From: Geodermatophilus africanus
GTDB lineage: Bacteria > Actinomycetota > Actinomycetes > Mycobacteriales > Geodermatophilaceae
Assembly: GCF_900107105.1 (NCBI RefSeq)
Contig: NZ_FNOT01000016.1
Coordinates: forward strand, 1-64,000
Length of the DNA stretch: 64,000 nucleotides
Reading direction: 5' to 3'
Part shown: positions 54,011 to 62,445 of the stretch, piece after piece
Position numbering within the stretch: the stretch's first letter is position 1
Layout: the number at the start of each line of letters is the position of its first letter
Translations under genes and position numbers: made by a program
The notes under the pieces: generated by a model
Told to the model about the DNA's origin: nothing
What the model saw: only the letters and a program-made list of their open reading frames with translations
Databases searched by the model: none

Positions 54011-54040
54011 CAGGCCGTTCCCCTTCGGGGGAGCGGCCTG
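54011..54040 (+). terminator. Hairpin with TTCG loop after tRNA-Ala
   Basis: CAGGCCGTTCCCC and GGGGAGCGGCCTG pair (one G-U) around a TTCG tetraloop, ten bases after the tRNA. Probable terminator of the tRNA transcript; it also lies inside the open frame of the integrase on the other strand. Confidence 0.8.
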
Positions 54041-55200
54041 AGTCGTCTCTGGTTGCAGTTGTGGTTGCAGTTTGCCGACCCTTACCTGCGAGCAGCACCG
54101 TGCCCATGCGGTCGGCTGCCTCGCGGGCCAGCGCCGGCATGACGTGGCTGTAGATGTCCATCGTCGTGCGCATCTGGCTGTGGCCGAGCAGCTCCATGAC
54201 CACCCGCGGGTGCACGTTCTCGCTGAGCAGCAGAGTGGCGGCGGTGTGCCGCCCGTCGTGCAGCCGGACGTGCCGGACACCGGCCTTCCGAAGGAGCCGG
54301 GACCAGTCGTCGTAGTCGGACTTCTTGTCGATGGGCCGGCCGTTCGGCTGGGCGAAGACGAGGTCCCCGTCGTGCCACTCGGAGCCGGCCAGCATCCGCT
54401 CGCCGAGCTGGGCGGCCTTGTGCCGGTGCAGCTCGGCGACCAGAGGCAGCGGCAGCGCGAGGGTGCGGTGGCTGCGTTTGCTCTTGGGCTCCTCGTAGAT
54501 CAGTCCACCGCCCCGGACGCGGTGGATGCTGCGCCGCACCGTCAGCGTGTTGTTCAGCAGGTCGACGTCCTTCCACTGCAGCGCCAGGGCCTCGGACTGG
54601 CGCAGGCCCAGGGCGAGGGCGACCGTCCAACGGGCGGAGTTGCGGACGTGCGCCGCTGCCTCCAGGACTGCGCGGGCCTCCTCCAGGTCGAGGGCGGTGG
54701 CGAGGTCGCTCGCGCGCTGCGGAGGTGGGTCGACGAGCGCGGCGACGTTGCGGGGGACGTGGCCGCGCTGGACCGCGACGGTGAGGGCCCGGGACAGGAT
54801 CCGGTGGTGGCGGAGCACCGAGGCGGGGGAGTAGCCGTCGTCGAGCAGGGCGGTGTAGAGCTGGTCGAGGTGTTCGGGGCGCAACCGGTTCATCCGGTGG
54901 CGTCCGATGCCGGGGATGAGGTGCTTACGGACGGCGGACTCGTAGCTCTCCAGCGTGCGCTGGCGCACCCGGCGCGGCGCGATGGTGGTCAGCCAGAGCT
55001 CGAGCCACCAGGCGACGGTCGGGGTTGACGTCTCGCCGACCGTCCCGGTGTCGCGCTTGCGCTCGAGTTCTCGGACCTTCGCGACCACGACGCCGCGGTT
55101 CTTGCTGCTGACGTGCCGGCGGTCGAGCTTGCCGTTGAGCGTGAAGCCGACGGAGACGTAGCCGTGCCAGCGGCCGTCGGCGCCCCAGGAGCGCCAGTCC
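54041..55200 (-). pseudogene. Tyrosine-type site-specific integrase, 5' end cut by an IS110 relic
   Basis: About 385 codons of a phage/ICE-type integrase. The N-terminal DNA-binding part begins in mid-domain (DWRSWGADGRWHGYVSVG, about 55190); the core-binding domain and catalytic domain are complete with LALGLRQSEALAL (first Arg), LHDGRHTAATLLL (His and second Arg), LGHSQMRTTMDIYSH (His and nucleophile Tyr). At its 5' end the frame is joined to an IS110 transposase in another frame, so the native start is gone; GTG 55088 would give a shortened product. At its 3' end it stays open through the hairpin and the tRNA and on to 53160, over two real genes of the other strand. The boundary given at 54041 is a practical choice. 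Confidence 0.75.
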
Positions 55201-55719
55201 CGCCTGCAGATGCGCCGGCTGGGTGAGCCGGGGCAGCCGGCGCTGATAGCCCGGGTGCAACCAGCCCAGATCGGCGTGGATCCGGTTGGCCAGCGCGGTC
55301 CGCTCGTCGATGAGCTGCTCGCGGTAGTCCATCAGCACCCGCAGCTCGGCGGGCAGCCCGTCCATCGGGCGCACCGGCGGCAGGAACGTCTCCCGGGCGG
55401 TGATCCGGGCGATCGCGACCGCGTCGACCGGATCGGTCTTGCCCTGCCCGGGGCGGGACTGCCGTTCCCGGGAGGTCATCAGCGGCGGCACCTCGACCAC
55501 CGTCGCGCCGGCGGCGACCAGGTGCATCGCCGCGGCCCAGCCGAAGTTGGCCGAGCCCTCGATGCCGACCCGCACGATCGCGTGCTCGGCCACCAGGTCG
55601 GCCAGGACGGCGAACCCGGCCGGCTCGTTGGCCACCTGCCGGACGGTGACCACCCGCCCGGCAGCGTCGATCACCGCGACCGCGAGCGTGTCCTTGTGGC
55701 TGTCGATTCCTACGAACAC
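55200..55719 (-). pseudogene. IS110-family transposase, N-terminal relic
   Basis: From GTG 55719, VFVGIDSHKDTLAVAVIDAA opens the DEDD catalytic domain, with E54 (VGIEGSANFG) and D96/D99 (GKTDPVDAVAIAR). The match to IS110 transposases runs on to about LTQPAHLQAG near 55200 and then stops at the junction with the integrase; the C-terminal domain is absent. So the element kept its first half only. The 317 bases upstream (55720-56036) probably include the IS left end and leader; I see no gene there. Confidence 0.85.
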
Positions 55720-56036
55720 CCGAGCCTCCGCTCCCGATGTCGACCGCGGCCGGGCAGAGCGCGAGCACCTCAAGGGACCACGCTGGCGTCCCCACGCCTC
55801 TATCGAGCGTCAGCTGCCCGGACTGGAACCGCCGCCGGGAGGCACCCACTCAACAAAGCCTCGGCCCGAGAGCCGGGCAGCAAAAGGTAGAGCCTTCCCG
55901 ACGGCGGCGCGGACCCCGTCGATGCGGGGCGAGGCCCATCCAACCTGAGGTGCATGAGGTGTGTGGGCCCATGATCTTGGTTCGGGTCGTTGCCCGGATC
56001 ACAAGCTGCGGTCGTCGTGGGCGTCGGGCAGGTCCT

Positions 56037-57131
56037 CTACAACTCGGTGTCACGCGGGTCGACGCTTCCGAGAGACCCAGGACCCGTCCGCGCGGCGCGG
56101 AGCAATGCGCGAGGCCCTGTGACGCCCGCGGCCGCCTCGGCGATGTCGCGCATCGTGCGCTCCGCATGGGCCCGGGGCACATACATCATCATCTCGTCGA
56201 CCCCCTGCTGCCGGTAGCCGTCGAACCGCTTGCGCACCTCCTCGACCGACCCGGTGATGGCCGCCGACGGGAGCAACGCCTCCATCACGTCAGGCGTCAC
56301 CAGACCCTCGTCAAGGTCGTTGAGTCCGTCCATGTGGCGGCGATGGATCGCGAGGTGGCGCTGACGCTCCGGCACGGCGTCCAGCCGGTTGCGCCACTCC
56401 TGGCCGTGCGGAATGGCGTCGTACGGCTGGTGCCGTTCGTAGGACACGTGGTGGTAGAGCGCCGGCAACCAGCCCATGGTGTCGAGGACGCGCTGATCGC
56501 GCAGGCTCTCCCCGTCGCGTAGCGCGAGCGCGTAGGCGTGCACGGTGATCCACGGGAACGCGAGCTTCTGGTCATCGAGCGACTCGAACTGCGAGCACAT
56601 GCCGTCGCCCCGCGCGGCGGCGACTGCCAGGCCCTTCGGCCCCTCGGCCGCGACGAGGATCGGCACCTCGATCGGCCGGGCGGCGACATAGCCCTCGCTG
56701 TGCAGCAGTTCGAGCAGATGCCCCTGCCACTCGACCTGGTCGCCCCGCAGCAGGGCTCGCAGAGCGGCGAGGTACTCGTCGACATCCTTCCACTTCATCG
56801 GGGTCGGATCGCCGAGAGCGTAGCGGGCCGAGAAGCCAGATCCAGCGGCGACCGCGACCCGCCCGGGGGCGAGGTGCTCGAGGTGGGCGATGGCACTGGC
56901 CGTCACGACCGGGTGCCGCAGGCTCGGGATGATCATGCTGCCGAGCCCGATCCGCTTCGTCCGCTCGGCAGCCACGCCGAGCGTCATCCAGATGTCGCCG
57001 TAGATCGCCGGCGAGTCGAAGAGCCAGACCCGGTGGAAGCCGAGCTCCTCTGCCAGCTCGATCAGCTCGGGCGTCGCCTGCGACGGCGCCAGCGCTACCG
57101 ACACCGCCATGGGCTCGCTTGCGGTTCTCAT
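56037..57131 (-). CDS. LLM-class (luciferase-like) flavin-dependent oxidoreductase
   Basis: A 364-residue luciferase-like TIM-barrel protein from ATG 57131 with GAGGAG upstream. Typical stretches are ELAEELGFHRVWLFDSPAIY, RIGLGSMIIPSLRHPVVTAS with LEHLAPGRVAVAAGSGFSAR, PILVAAEGPKGLAVAAARGD and the C-terminal GSVEEVRKRFDGYRQQGVDE. The overall type is close to F420-dependent reductases (methylene-H4MPT reductase-like), but FMN use is possible. It is the first gene of the island cargo, with a well-formed promoter and palindrome nearly the same as in front of the monooxygenase gene at 59.3 kb, hence probably part of the same pathway. Confidence 0.9.
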   Translation of the reverse strand: MRTASEPMAVSVALAPSQATPELIELAEELGFHRVWLFDSPAIYGDIWMTLGVAAERTKRIGLGSMIIPSLRHPVVTASAIAHLEHLAPGRVAVAAGSGFSARYALGDPTPMKWKDVDEYLAALRALLRGDQVEWQGHLLELLHSEGYVAARPIEVPILVAAEGPKGLAVAAARGDGMCSQFESLDDQKLAFPWITVHAYALALRDGESLRDQRVLDTMGWLPALYHHVSYERHQPYDAIPHGQEWRNRLDAVPERQRHLAIHRRHMDGLNDLDEGLVTPDVMEALLPSAAITGSVEEVRKRFDGYRQQGVDEMMMYVPRAHAERTMRDIAEAAAGVTGPRALLRAARTGPGSLGSVDPRDTEL

Positions 57132-57140
57132 TTCGACTCC

Positions 57141-57164
57141 TCTACCAATCAGACGTTTGGTAGA
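57141..57164. promoter_or_regulatory. Operator-like palindrome before the LLM oxidoreductase gene
   Basis: TCTACCAA (57141-57148) and TTGGTAGA (57157-57164) are perfect reverse complements around an eight-base centre; on the minus strand it reads TCTACCAAACGTCTGATTGG. It overlaps the ribosome site and the expected transcription start. TetR-type repressors often bind such sites. Confidence 0.7.
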
Positions 57165-57192
57165 ACGTATGGCAAGCGTCACACCGAGTCAA
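57164..57192 (-). promoter_or_regulatory. Promoter of the LLM oxidoreductase gene
   Basis: On the minus strand TTGACT (57192-57187), 17 bases, TACGTT (57169-57164). The same hexamers and spacing precede the monooxygenase gene at 59202-59230. Confidence 0.65.
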
Positions 57193-57521
57193 TGCCAGCC
57201 ATGATCGCGACCGGCTTTGACTCAACAGTCCGTCGGTAGACCGCCTAGGTCGCGAACGGAGCACACTTTGTGCAGCGTGCCGCCATCTCTCCATCGAGAG
57301 GCCGCACCCGCCATGCGTTCCGGCACTGCGACCGCCACCGCCACCGTGGACGACGTACGCCGCCTCACGGCGGAGTGGCGGCAACTGGCCACCGAGCTGG
57401 CCCGGGGCTTTCACCGGGCATGAGCGCATAGGCGTCTGCGGCTTCACGAAGGGTGCTCCTGACCTGCGAGGATCCGGTTTGTCTAGGACCTGATCAGCGC
57501 GAGAGCGGGAGCACCCTTCTG
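57193..57521. other. Gap between LLM promoter and IS1380 relic
   Basis: About 330 bases. A short frame ending at TGA 57423 (VDDVRRLTAEWRQLATELAR near its end) looks slightly protein-like but has no clear start site or family. The right part should contain the left end of the IS1380 element. Confidence 0.3.
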
Positions 57522-58934
57522 GTGAAGCAGCGTATCGGTCGGTACCCGTCCCTGGCAGTCGACGGGCAGGGGTCGAGTGTCGTGCCGAACGCCGGCGCGG
57601 TGCTGCTGTTGCGGACCGCGCAGACCGTCGGTCTGGCCGCGTCGCTGTCCGACGCGCTCGGGCCGTGGCGGCGGCCGACCGCGGTGCACGATCCGGGCAA
57701 GGTGCTGCTGGATCTCGCGGTCAGCCTGGCCGTCGGCGGGGACTGTCTGGCCGACCTGGCGCAGCTGCGTGCCCACCCCGGAGGTCTTCGGCCCGGTCGC
57801 CTTCGATCCCACGGTGTCTCGGCTGGTCGACCGCCTGGCCGCCGACGCCCCGGCCGCGCTGGCCGCGATCGCCTCGGCCCGGGCGACCGCGCGGGCGGCC
57901 GCGTGGTCACTGGCCGGCGAGCACGCCCCGACCACGACGCCGGCGCCGCGTCACCGTCGGCCATCGACGTGGACGCCACCCTGGTCACCGCGCACTCGGA
58001 GAAGGAGTCCGCGGCACCGACGTTCAAGCGCGGGTTCGGCTTCCATCCGCTGTGGGCCTTCGTCGACCACGGCGAGCAGGGCACCGGGGAGCCGCTGGCG
58101 TTCCTGCTGCGGCCGGGCAACGCCGGCTCGAACACCGTGGCCAACCACAAGACGGTCATCCGCGCCGCGCTGGCCCAGCTCCCCGGCGGACACGCCCGCG
58201 GCAAGAAGGTGCCCATCCGCATCGACGGCGCCGGCGGCACCCACGAGTTGCTGGCCTGGCTGACCCGGCGCCGGCTGTCCTACTCGGTCGGCTTCTCCCT
58301 GCCCGGCGACCTGGCCTCGATCCAGAAGAAGCTGGCCAGCATCCCGGCCGACGCCTGGACGCCGGCCTACGACGCCGACCGCCAGGCCCGCCCCGGCGCC
58401 TTCGTCGCCGAGGTCACCGACCTGTTCGAACTCTCGGGCTGGCCGGCGGGCATGCGGCTGATGGTGCGCAAGGAACGCCCGCACCCCGGTGCCCAACTGC
58501 GGATCACCGACGTCGAGGGCATGCGGATCACCGCCTTCGTCACCAACACCGCACGCGGGCAACTGGCCGAGCTCGAGCTGCGGCACCGCCGCCGCGCCCG
58601 CGCCGAGGACCGCATCCGCGCCGCCAAGGACACCGGCCTGACCAACCTGCCGCTGCACCACTTCGCCCAGAACCAGATCTGGTGTGCCATCGTCGCGCTC
58701 GCCGCCGACCTGCTCGCCTGGATGTAGACCCTCGCCCTCACCGAGCACGACGCCCGCCGGTGGGAGCCCAAGCGGCTACGCCTGCGGCTGCTCAGCATTC
58801 CGGCCCGCCACGCCCGCACCGGCCGCCGCCGGCTGCTGCACCTGGCCGCCACCGCGCCGTTCACCGCGCTCGCGCTGCAAGCCCTCGACGCCCTCGCGCA
58901 GCTGACCGGGCCACTGCTGGCCGACACGGGCTGA
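57522..58934 (+). pseudogene. IS1380-family transposase, decayed
   Basis: The coding trace starts at GTG 57522 (VKQRIGRYPSLAVDGQG) and ends at TGA 58934 (QLTGPLLADTG). It has the IS1380 DDE transposase pattern, with SAIDVDATLVTAHSEKE and FKRGFGFHPLWAFVDHG. Three lesions are visible: a frame change near 57770-57785, so EVFGPVAFDPTVSRLVDRLA reads in a second frame; a restoring change near 57925-57945; and an amber stop at 58725-58727 within AWM-stop-TLALTEH, where the family continues. The two frame changes cancel, but about 50 residues between are out of frame. It sits between the LLM gene and monooxygenase gene, and may have helped assemble the island. An inverted pair AAGGGTGCTCC/GGAGCACCCTT flanks the leader near 57449-57520. 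Confidence 0.85.
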
Positions 58935-59201
58935 ACCCGAGCCCGTCCCGTCCCGACGACCCCAGGAACGACCGGTGAGTAGAACCGGCGCCCACCCGAG
59001 CGACCTCGGCCGATCCGTCACACCCCGATGTGATCACGCGGGATCAGAACCCCGACAACCATCAAAATGATCATGACCATGAAAGATCCTGGCTGACTCG
59101 CCACGCCAGGAGGACGGCCTGCGCAACCGAGCCGGCCGTCCGGAGAGCAAAGGTCACGGTCGTCTCGTTGCAGTCTTCGTGATCCCGGTCTCTGTGTGGT
59201 G

Positions 59202-59230
59202 TTGACGCGCGTCACATCCGCAGCTACGTT
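59202..59230 (+). promoter_or_regulatory. Promoter of the Baeyer-Villiger monooxygenase gene
   Basis: TTGACG (59202-59207), 17 bases, TACGTT (59225-59230), close to the housekeeping consensus and matching the LLM gene promoter. The remainder of the gap after the IS1380 relic (58935-59201) shows no gene. Confidence 0.7.
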
Positions 59231-59232
59231 AT

Positions 59233-59246
59233 CAAACGATCGTTTG
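59233..59246. promoter_or_regulatory. Operator-like palindrome before the monooxygenase gene
   Basis: CAAACGATCGTTTG is a perfect 14-bp palindrome starting two bases after the -10 hexamer, over the expected transcription start. The half-site CAAACG also begins the palindrome before the LLM gene. It looks like a TetR-type repressor site; the regulator gene itself is not in this window. Confidence 0.75.
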
Positions 59247-59275
59247 GCAGATTGGACTCCACGAAGGGATCACTC

Positions 59276-60907
59276 ATGGCTGAGGCACTCAAGGCGCGTG
59301 ACGTCGACGCGGTGGTCATCGGGGGTGGCTTCTCCGGGCTCTACGCGACGAAGCGCCTCGTCGACATCGGCCTGGAGGTCCGCTCCTTCGACGCGGCCGA
59401 CGATGTGGGTGGTGTCTGGACCTGGAACCGTTATCCCGGCGCGCGGACCGACTCGCTGCACGAGGCCTACCAGTTCTCGTTCGACCGCGAGTTCGCGACC
59501 TCCTGGGCCTACAGCAACATCCATCCCACGCAGCCCGAGGTGCTGGCCTACCTGAACCGGTTCGCCGACCACTTTGGCCTCCGTAAGCACTACACCCTCA
59601 GCACCCGGGTCGAGTCCGCCGTCTTCGACGAGGCGTCCGCGCGGTGGGTCATCACGACCGACGGCGGCGAGACCGTGACGGCCAAGTACTTCGTCACCGG
59701 CATGGGCCTGGTGTCGGCGCCGATCCTGCCGAACGTCCCCGGGGTGGAGTCCTTTCGTGGCGAGGTGCACCACACGTCGCGGTGGCCACAGCACGAGGTC
59801 GACTTCAGCGGCAAGCGGGTGGCGGTCATCGGCACAGGCTCGAGCGGCGTGCAGATCATCTCCGCCATCGCCGGCGACGTATCCGAGCTGACCATCTTCC
59901 AGCGGACGCCGAACTGGGTCCCACCCACCGGCCACCGGCCAGTGACCGCCGAGGAGCGCACCGGGATCGTCGCGAATTACGACGAGATTTGGCGCCGCGT
60001 CCGGCAGCACCCGGCGGGATGGCCCTGGGAGGCCGCTGGCCGGCTGGCTTTGGAGACTGACCCGGCCGAGCGGGAGGCCATCTTCGAGGAGGCGTGGCGC
60101 CGCGGCGGCTTTTCGATGCTCTATGAGACGTTCGACGACCTGTTCACCGACAAGGCCGCCAACGACGTCATCTGCGAGTGGATGGCGAGCAAGATCGCCT
60201 CCATCGTGCACGACCCGGCCACCGCTGCGAAGCTCACGCCGTCGCACCCCTATGGGGCCAAGCGGCCGCCTGCCGCCGACGGCTACCTGGAGGCCTTCAA
60301 CCAGGAGCACGTACGGCTGGTGGACATCCGCGAGACGCCGATCACCCACTTCACCGAGCGGGGGATCGCGACGTCCGACGGTGAGTACGAGGTCGACATC
60401 ATCGTCATGGCGACCGGTTTCGACGCCATCACCGGCGCATTCACCCGCATGGACATCCGTGGCATCGGTGGAAAGAGCCTCAACGAGCACTGGCAAGACG
60501 GTCCCAAGACCTACCTGGGCGTCGCCGTGTCCGGGTTCCCCAACATGTTCATGGTGGCCGGCCCCCAGAGCCCCTTCGCCAACCTGCCGCCGGGCGCCCA
60601 AGAGCAGGGCAACTGGATCGCCGACCTCATCGTGCACATGCGGCAGCAGGGCATCGAGCTCGTCCAGACGACCGTCGAGTCCGAAGAGGAGTGGACCAAG
60701 CACCTGACCGAGGTCGCCGAGGCGCTGGTCACCCGATACGGGCTGGAGGCGAACTCGTGGTTCGCGGGGGCCAACATCGAGGGCAAGCCGCGGGCGTTCA
60801 ATGTCTACTTCGGCGGCGCCAACGTGCACGCCGACCTCTGCGACGCCGAGGCCGCCGATGGCTACCCACACTTCGAGAAGGTGTCCTCCATGGCGACGAT
60901 CTCCTAA
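59276..60907 (+). CDS. Flavin-containing Baeyer-Villiger monooxygenase
   Basis: A 543-residue type I BVMO from ATG 59276 with GAAGGGAT upstream. FAD-binding VVIGGGFSGLYATKRL is at the N-terminus, the BVMO fingerprint FRGEVHHTSRW (F160 to W170, FxGxxxHxxxW) is intact, and the NADPH motif VAVIGTGSSGVQIISAIA follows. Later IIVMATGFDAITGAF and MFMVAGPQSPFANLP are family hallmarks, close to cyclohexanone/phenylacetone monooxygenases. It inserts oxygen next to a ketone carbonyl, making esters or lactones. It has its own promoter, operator-like site and terminator. Codon use is visibly less GC-strict than in core genes (TTT, ATT, AAT present), fitting import. Confidence 0.95.
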   Translation: MAEALKARDVDAVVIGGGFSGLYATKRLVDIGLEVRSFDAADDVGGVWTWNRYPGARTDSLHEAYQFSFDREFATSWAYSNIHPTQPEVLAYLNRFADHFGLRKHYTLSTRVESAVFDEASARWVITTDGGETVTAKYFVTGMGLVSAPILPNVPGVESFRGEVHHTSRWPQHEVDFSGKRVAVIGTGSSGVQIISAIAGDVSELTIFQRTPNWVPPTGHRPVTAEERTGIVANYDEIWRRVRQHPAGWPWEAAGRLALETDPAEREAIFEEAWRRGGFSMLYETFDDLFTDKAANDVICEWMASKIASIVHDPATAAKLTPSHPYGAKRPPAADGYLEAFNQEHVRLVDIRETPITHFTERGIATSDGEYEVDIIVMATGFDAITGAFTRMDIRGIGGKSLNEHWQDGPKTYLGVAVSGFPNMFMVAGPQSPFANLPPGAQEQGNWIADLIVHMRQQGIELVQTTVESEEEWTKHLTEVAEALVTRYGLEANSWFAGANIEGKPRAFNVYFGGANVHADLCDAEAADGYPHFEKVSSMATIS

Positions 60908-60922
60908 TCGCTCACGCGGCGT

Positions 60923-60959
60923 CGGGCGGTCCGCCGTAGGTCCTGCGGCGGTCCGCCCG
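60923..60959 (+). terminator. Hairpin terminator after the monooxygenase gene
   Basis: CGGGCGGTCCGCCG and CGGCGGTCCGCCCG pair with one central mismatch around a nine-base loop, 15 bases after the stop. Confidence 0.75.
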
Positions 60960-61001
60960 TCCCGCAACTGACGGGTCGGTCGACAGAAGGGCGGCACTGC
61001 G

Positions 61002-61703
61002 GTGGCAATTAACAAGGTCGTGGAGTCGGCCGAGCAGGCGATTTCCGGCATCGACGACGGGGCCACTTTGATGGTCAGCGGCTTCGGCCCTCCCGGGCAG
61101 CCGGAGGCGGTGCTCGAGGCGGTGCTCGCGAAGGGCGTCACCGACCTCACGATCATCAACAACAACGCCGGCGCTGGCGGGGTGGCGATTTCACGACTGT
61201 TCGCGGCCAAGCGGGTACGCAAGGTCGTGTGCTCGTTCCCCAAAGCGATCGGGTCCACGATCTTCGACGAGCTGTACCTGGCGGGTGAGATCGAGCTGGA
61301 ACTGGTGCCGCAGGGCACGCTGGCCGAGCGCATTCGCGCCGCCGGCGCCGGCATTACCGGCTTCTTCACGCCCACCGGCTACGGGACCGAGCTCGCCGAG
61401 GGCAAGGAGGTGCGCGTCATCGACGGCGTGCCGTCGGTGTTCGAGCGGCCGCTGTTCGCCGACTTCGCGCTCGTCCGCGGCCACCGGGGCGACCGATACG
61501 GCAACCTCGTCTTCCGCAAGACCGGCCGGAACTTCGGTCCCATCATGGCGGCAGCCGCCGAGGTGACCATCGCCGAGGTGGGCGGTGTCCTCCCGCAGTT
61601 GGATCCGGAGGTGATCGCCACCCCGGGGATCTATGTCGACCGGGTCGTGGTCGGGGCCGACACCGGCGCGGACACCCTGCCCGCCACCGGAACGGAGGCC
61701 TGA
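61002..61703 (+). CDS. 3-oxoacid CoA-transferase, subunit A
   Basis: A 233-residue CoA-transferase family I alpha subunit from GTG 61002. It contains the CoA-binding GATLMVSGFGPPGQPEAVLE and LTIINNNAGAGGVAI, then GAGITGFFTPTGYGTELAEG and ALVRGHRGDRYGNLVFRKT, all standard for PcaI/AtoD/ScoA. It pairs with the beta subunit encoded two bases downstream. The complex moves CoA from succinyl- or acyl-CoA to a free acid, probably one formed in the monooxygenase pathway. The true acceptor cannot be told from the sequence. Confidence 0.94.
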   Translation: MAINKVVESAEQAISGIDDGATLMVSGFGPPGQPEAVLEAVLAKGVTDLTIINNNAGAGGVAISRLFAAKRVRKVVCSFPKAIGSTIFDELYLAGEIELELVPQGTLAERIRAAGAGITGFFTPTGYGTELAEGKEVRVIDGVPSVFERPLFADFALVRGHRGDRYGNLVFRKTGRNFGPIMAAAAEVTIAEVGGVLPQLDPEVIATPGIYVDRVVVGADTGADTLPATGTEA

Positions 61704-61705
61704 CC

Positions 61706-62353
61706 GTGGGCTGGACCAGGAACCAGATCGCCGCCCGCGTGGCCCAGGACATCCCGGACGGCGCCTACGTCAACCTCGGCATCGGCATGCCCACCCTCGT
61801 CGCCGACCACGTGCCACCGGGCAAGGAGTTCGTGCTGCACACCGAGAACGGCATGCTCGGCATGGGACCGGCGGCGCTCGACGGCGAGATCGACGTCGAC
61901 CTCATCAACGCCGGCAAGATCTACGTGACCGAGAACCCAGGCGCGTCGTACTTTCACCACGCCGACTCGTTTGCCATGATCCGCGGCCGGCACCTGAGCC
62001 ACTGCGTCATCGGCGCCTACCAGGTCGCCCAGAACGGTGACCTGGCCAACTGGCGGACCACGTCGCCCACCACCATCCCCGGCGTGGGCGGCGCGATGGA
62101 CCTCGCCGTGGGCGCGCAGCACGTCTTCGTAGCCATGGAGCTGTTCACCCGCTCCGGGGAGTGCAAGCTCGTCAAGGCCTGCACCTACCCGCTGACGGCG
62201 ACCCAGTGCGTGGAGCGGGTCTACACCGACCTTGGTGTCTTTGAACCCGGTCCGGATGGCGTGGCGGTCGTCGAACTCCACGCGAGCGCCACCCTCGACG
62301 ATCTGCGTCACCGCAGCGGCCTGGACCTGATCGACGCCCTCCCCAAGAGCTGA
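61706..62353 (+). CDS. 3-oxoacid CoA-transferase, subunit B
   Basis: A 215-residue beta subunit from GTG 61706. VNLGIGMPTLVADHVPPGKE is followed by the active-site HTENGMLGMGP, in which E47 forms the glutamyl-CoA intermediate. GGAMDLAVGAQHVFVAMELF and VKACTYPLTATQCVERVYTD complete the family pattern (PcaJ/AtoA/ScoB). It is translated with subunit A. The downstream hydrolase gene begins after 92 bases on the same strand. Confidence 0.95.
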   Translation: MGWTRNQIAARVAQDIPDGAYVNLGIGMPTLVADHVPPGKEFVLHTENGMLGMGPAALDGEIDVDLINAGKIYVTENPGASYFHHADSFAMIRGRHLSHCVIGAYQVAQNGDLANWRTTSPTTIPGVGGAMDLAVGAQHVFVAMELFTRSGECKLVKACTYPLTATQCVERVYTDLGVFEPGPDGVAVVELHASATLDDLRHRSGLDLIDALPKS

Positions 62354-62445
62354 GAACCCGCGGGGACGCTGCACCGCCTCGCGCCACAACGAACTGATCG
62401 AGACGTCGGATGTCCCGTCGTCCCGCCGAGCCAAGGAGACAGAAC

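Noticed and set aside
57313-57423. 36-codon frame ending VDDVRRLTAEWRQLATELAR-GFHRA
   Set aside because: No good ribosome site, no family and next to an IS end; not enough to call a gene.
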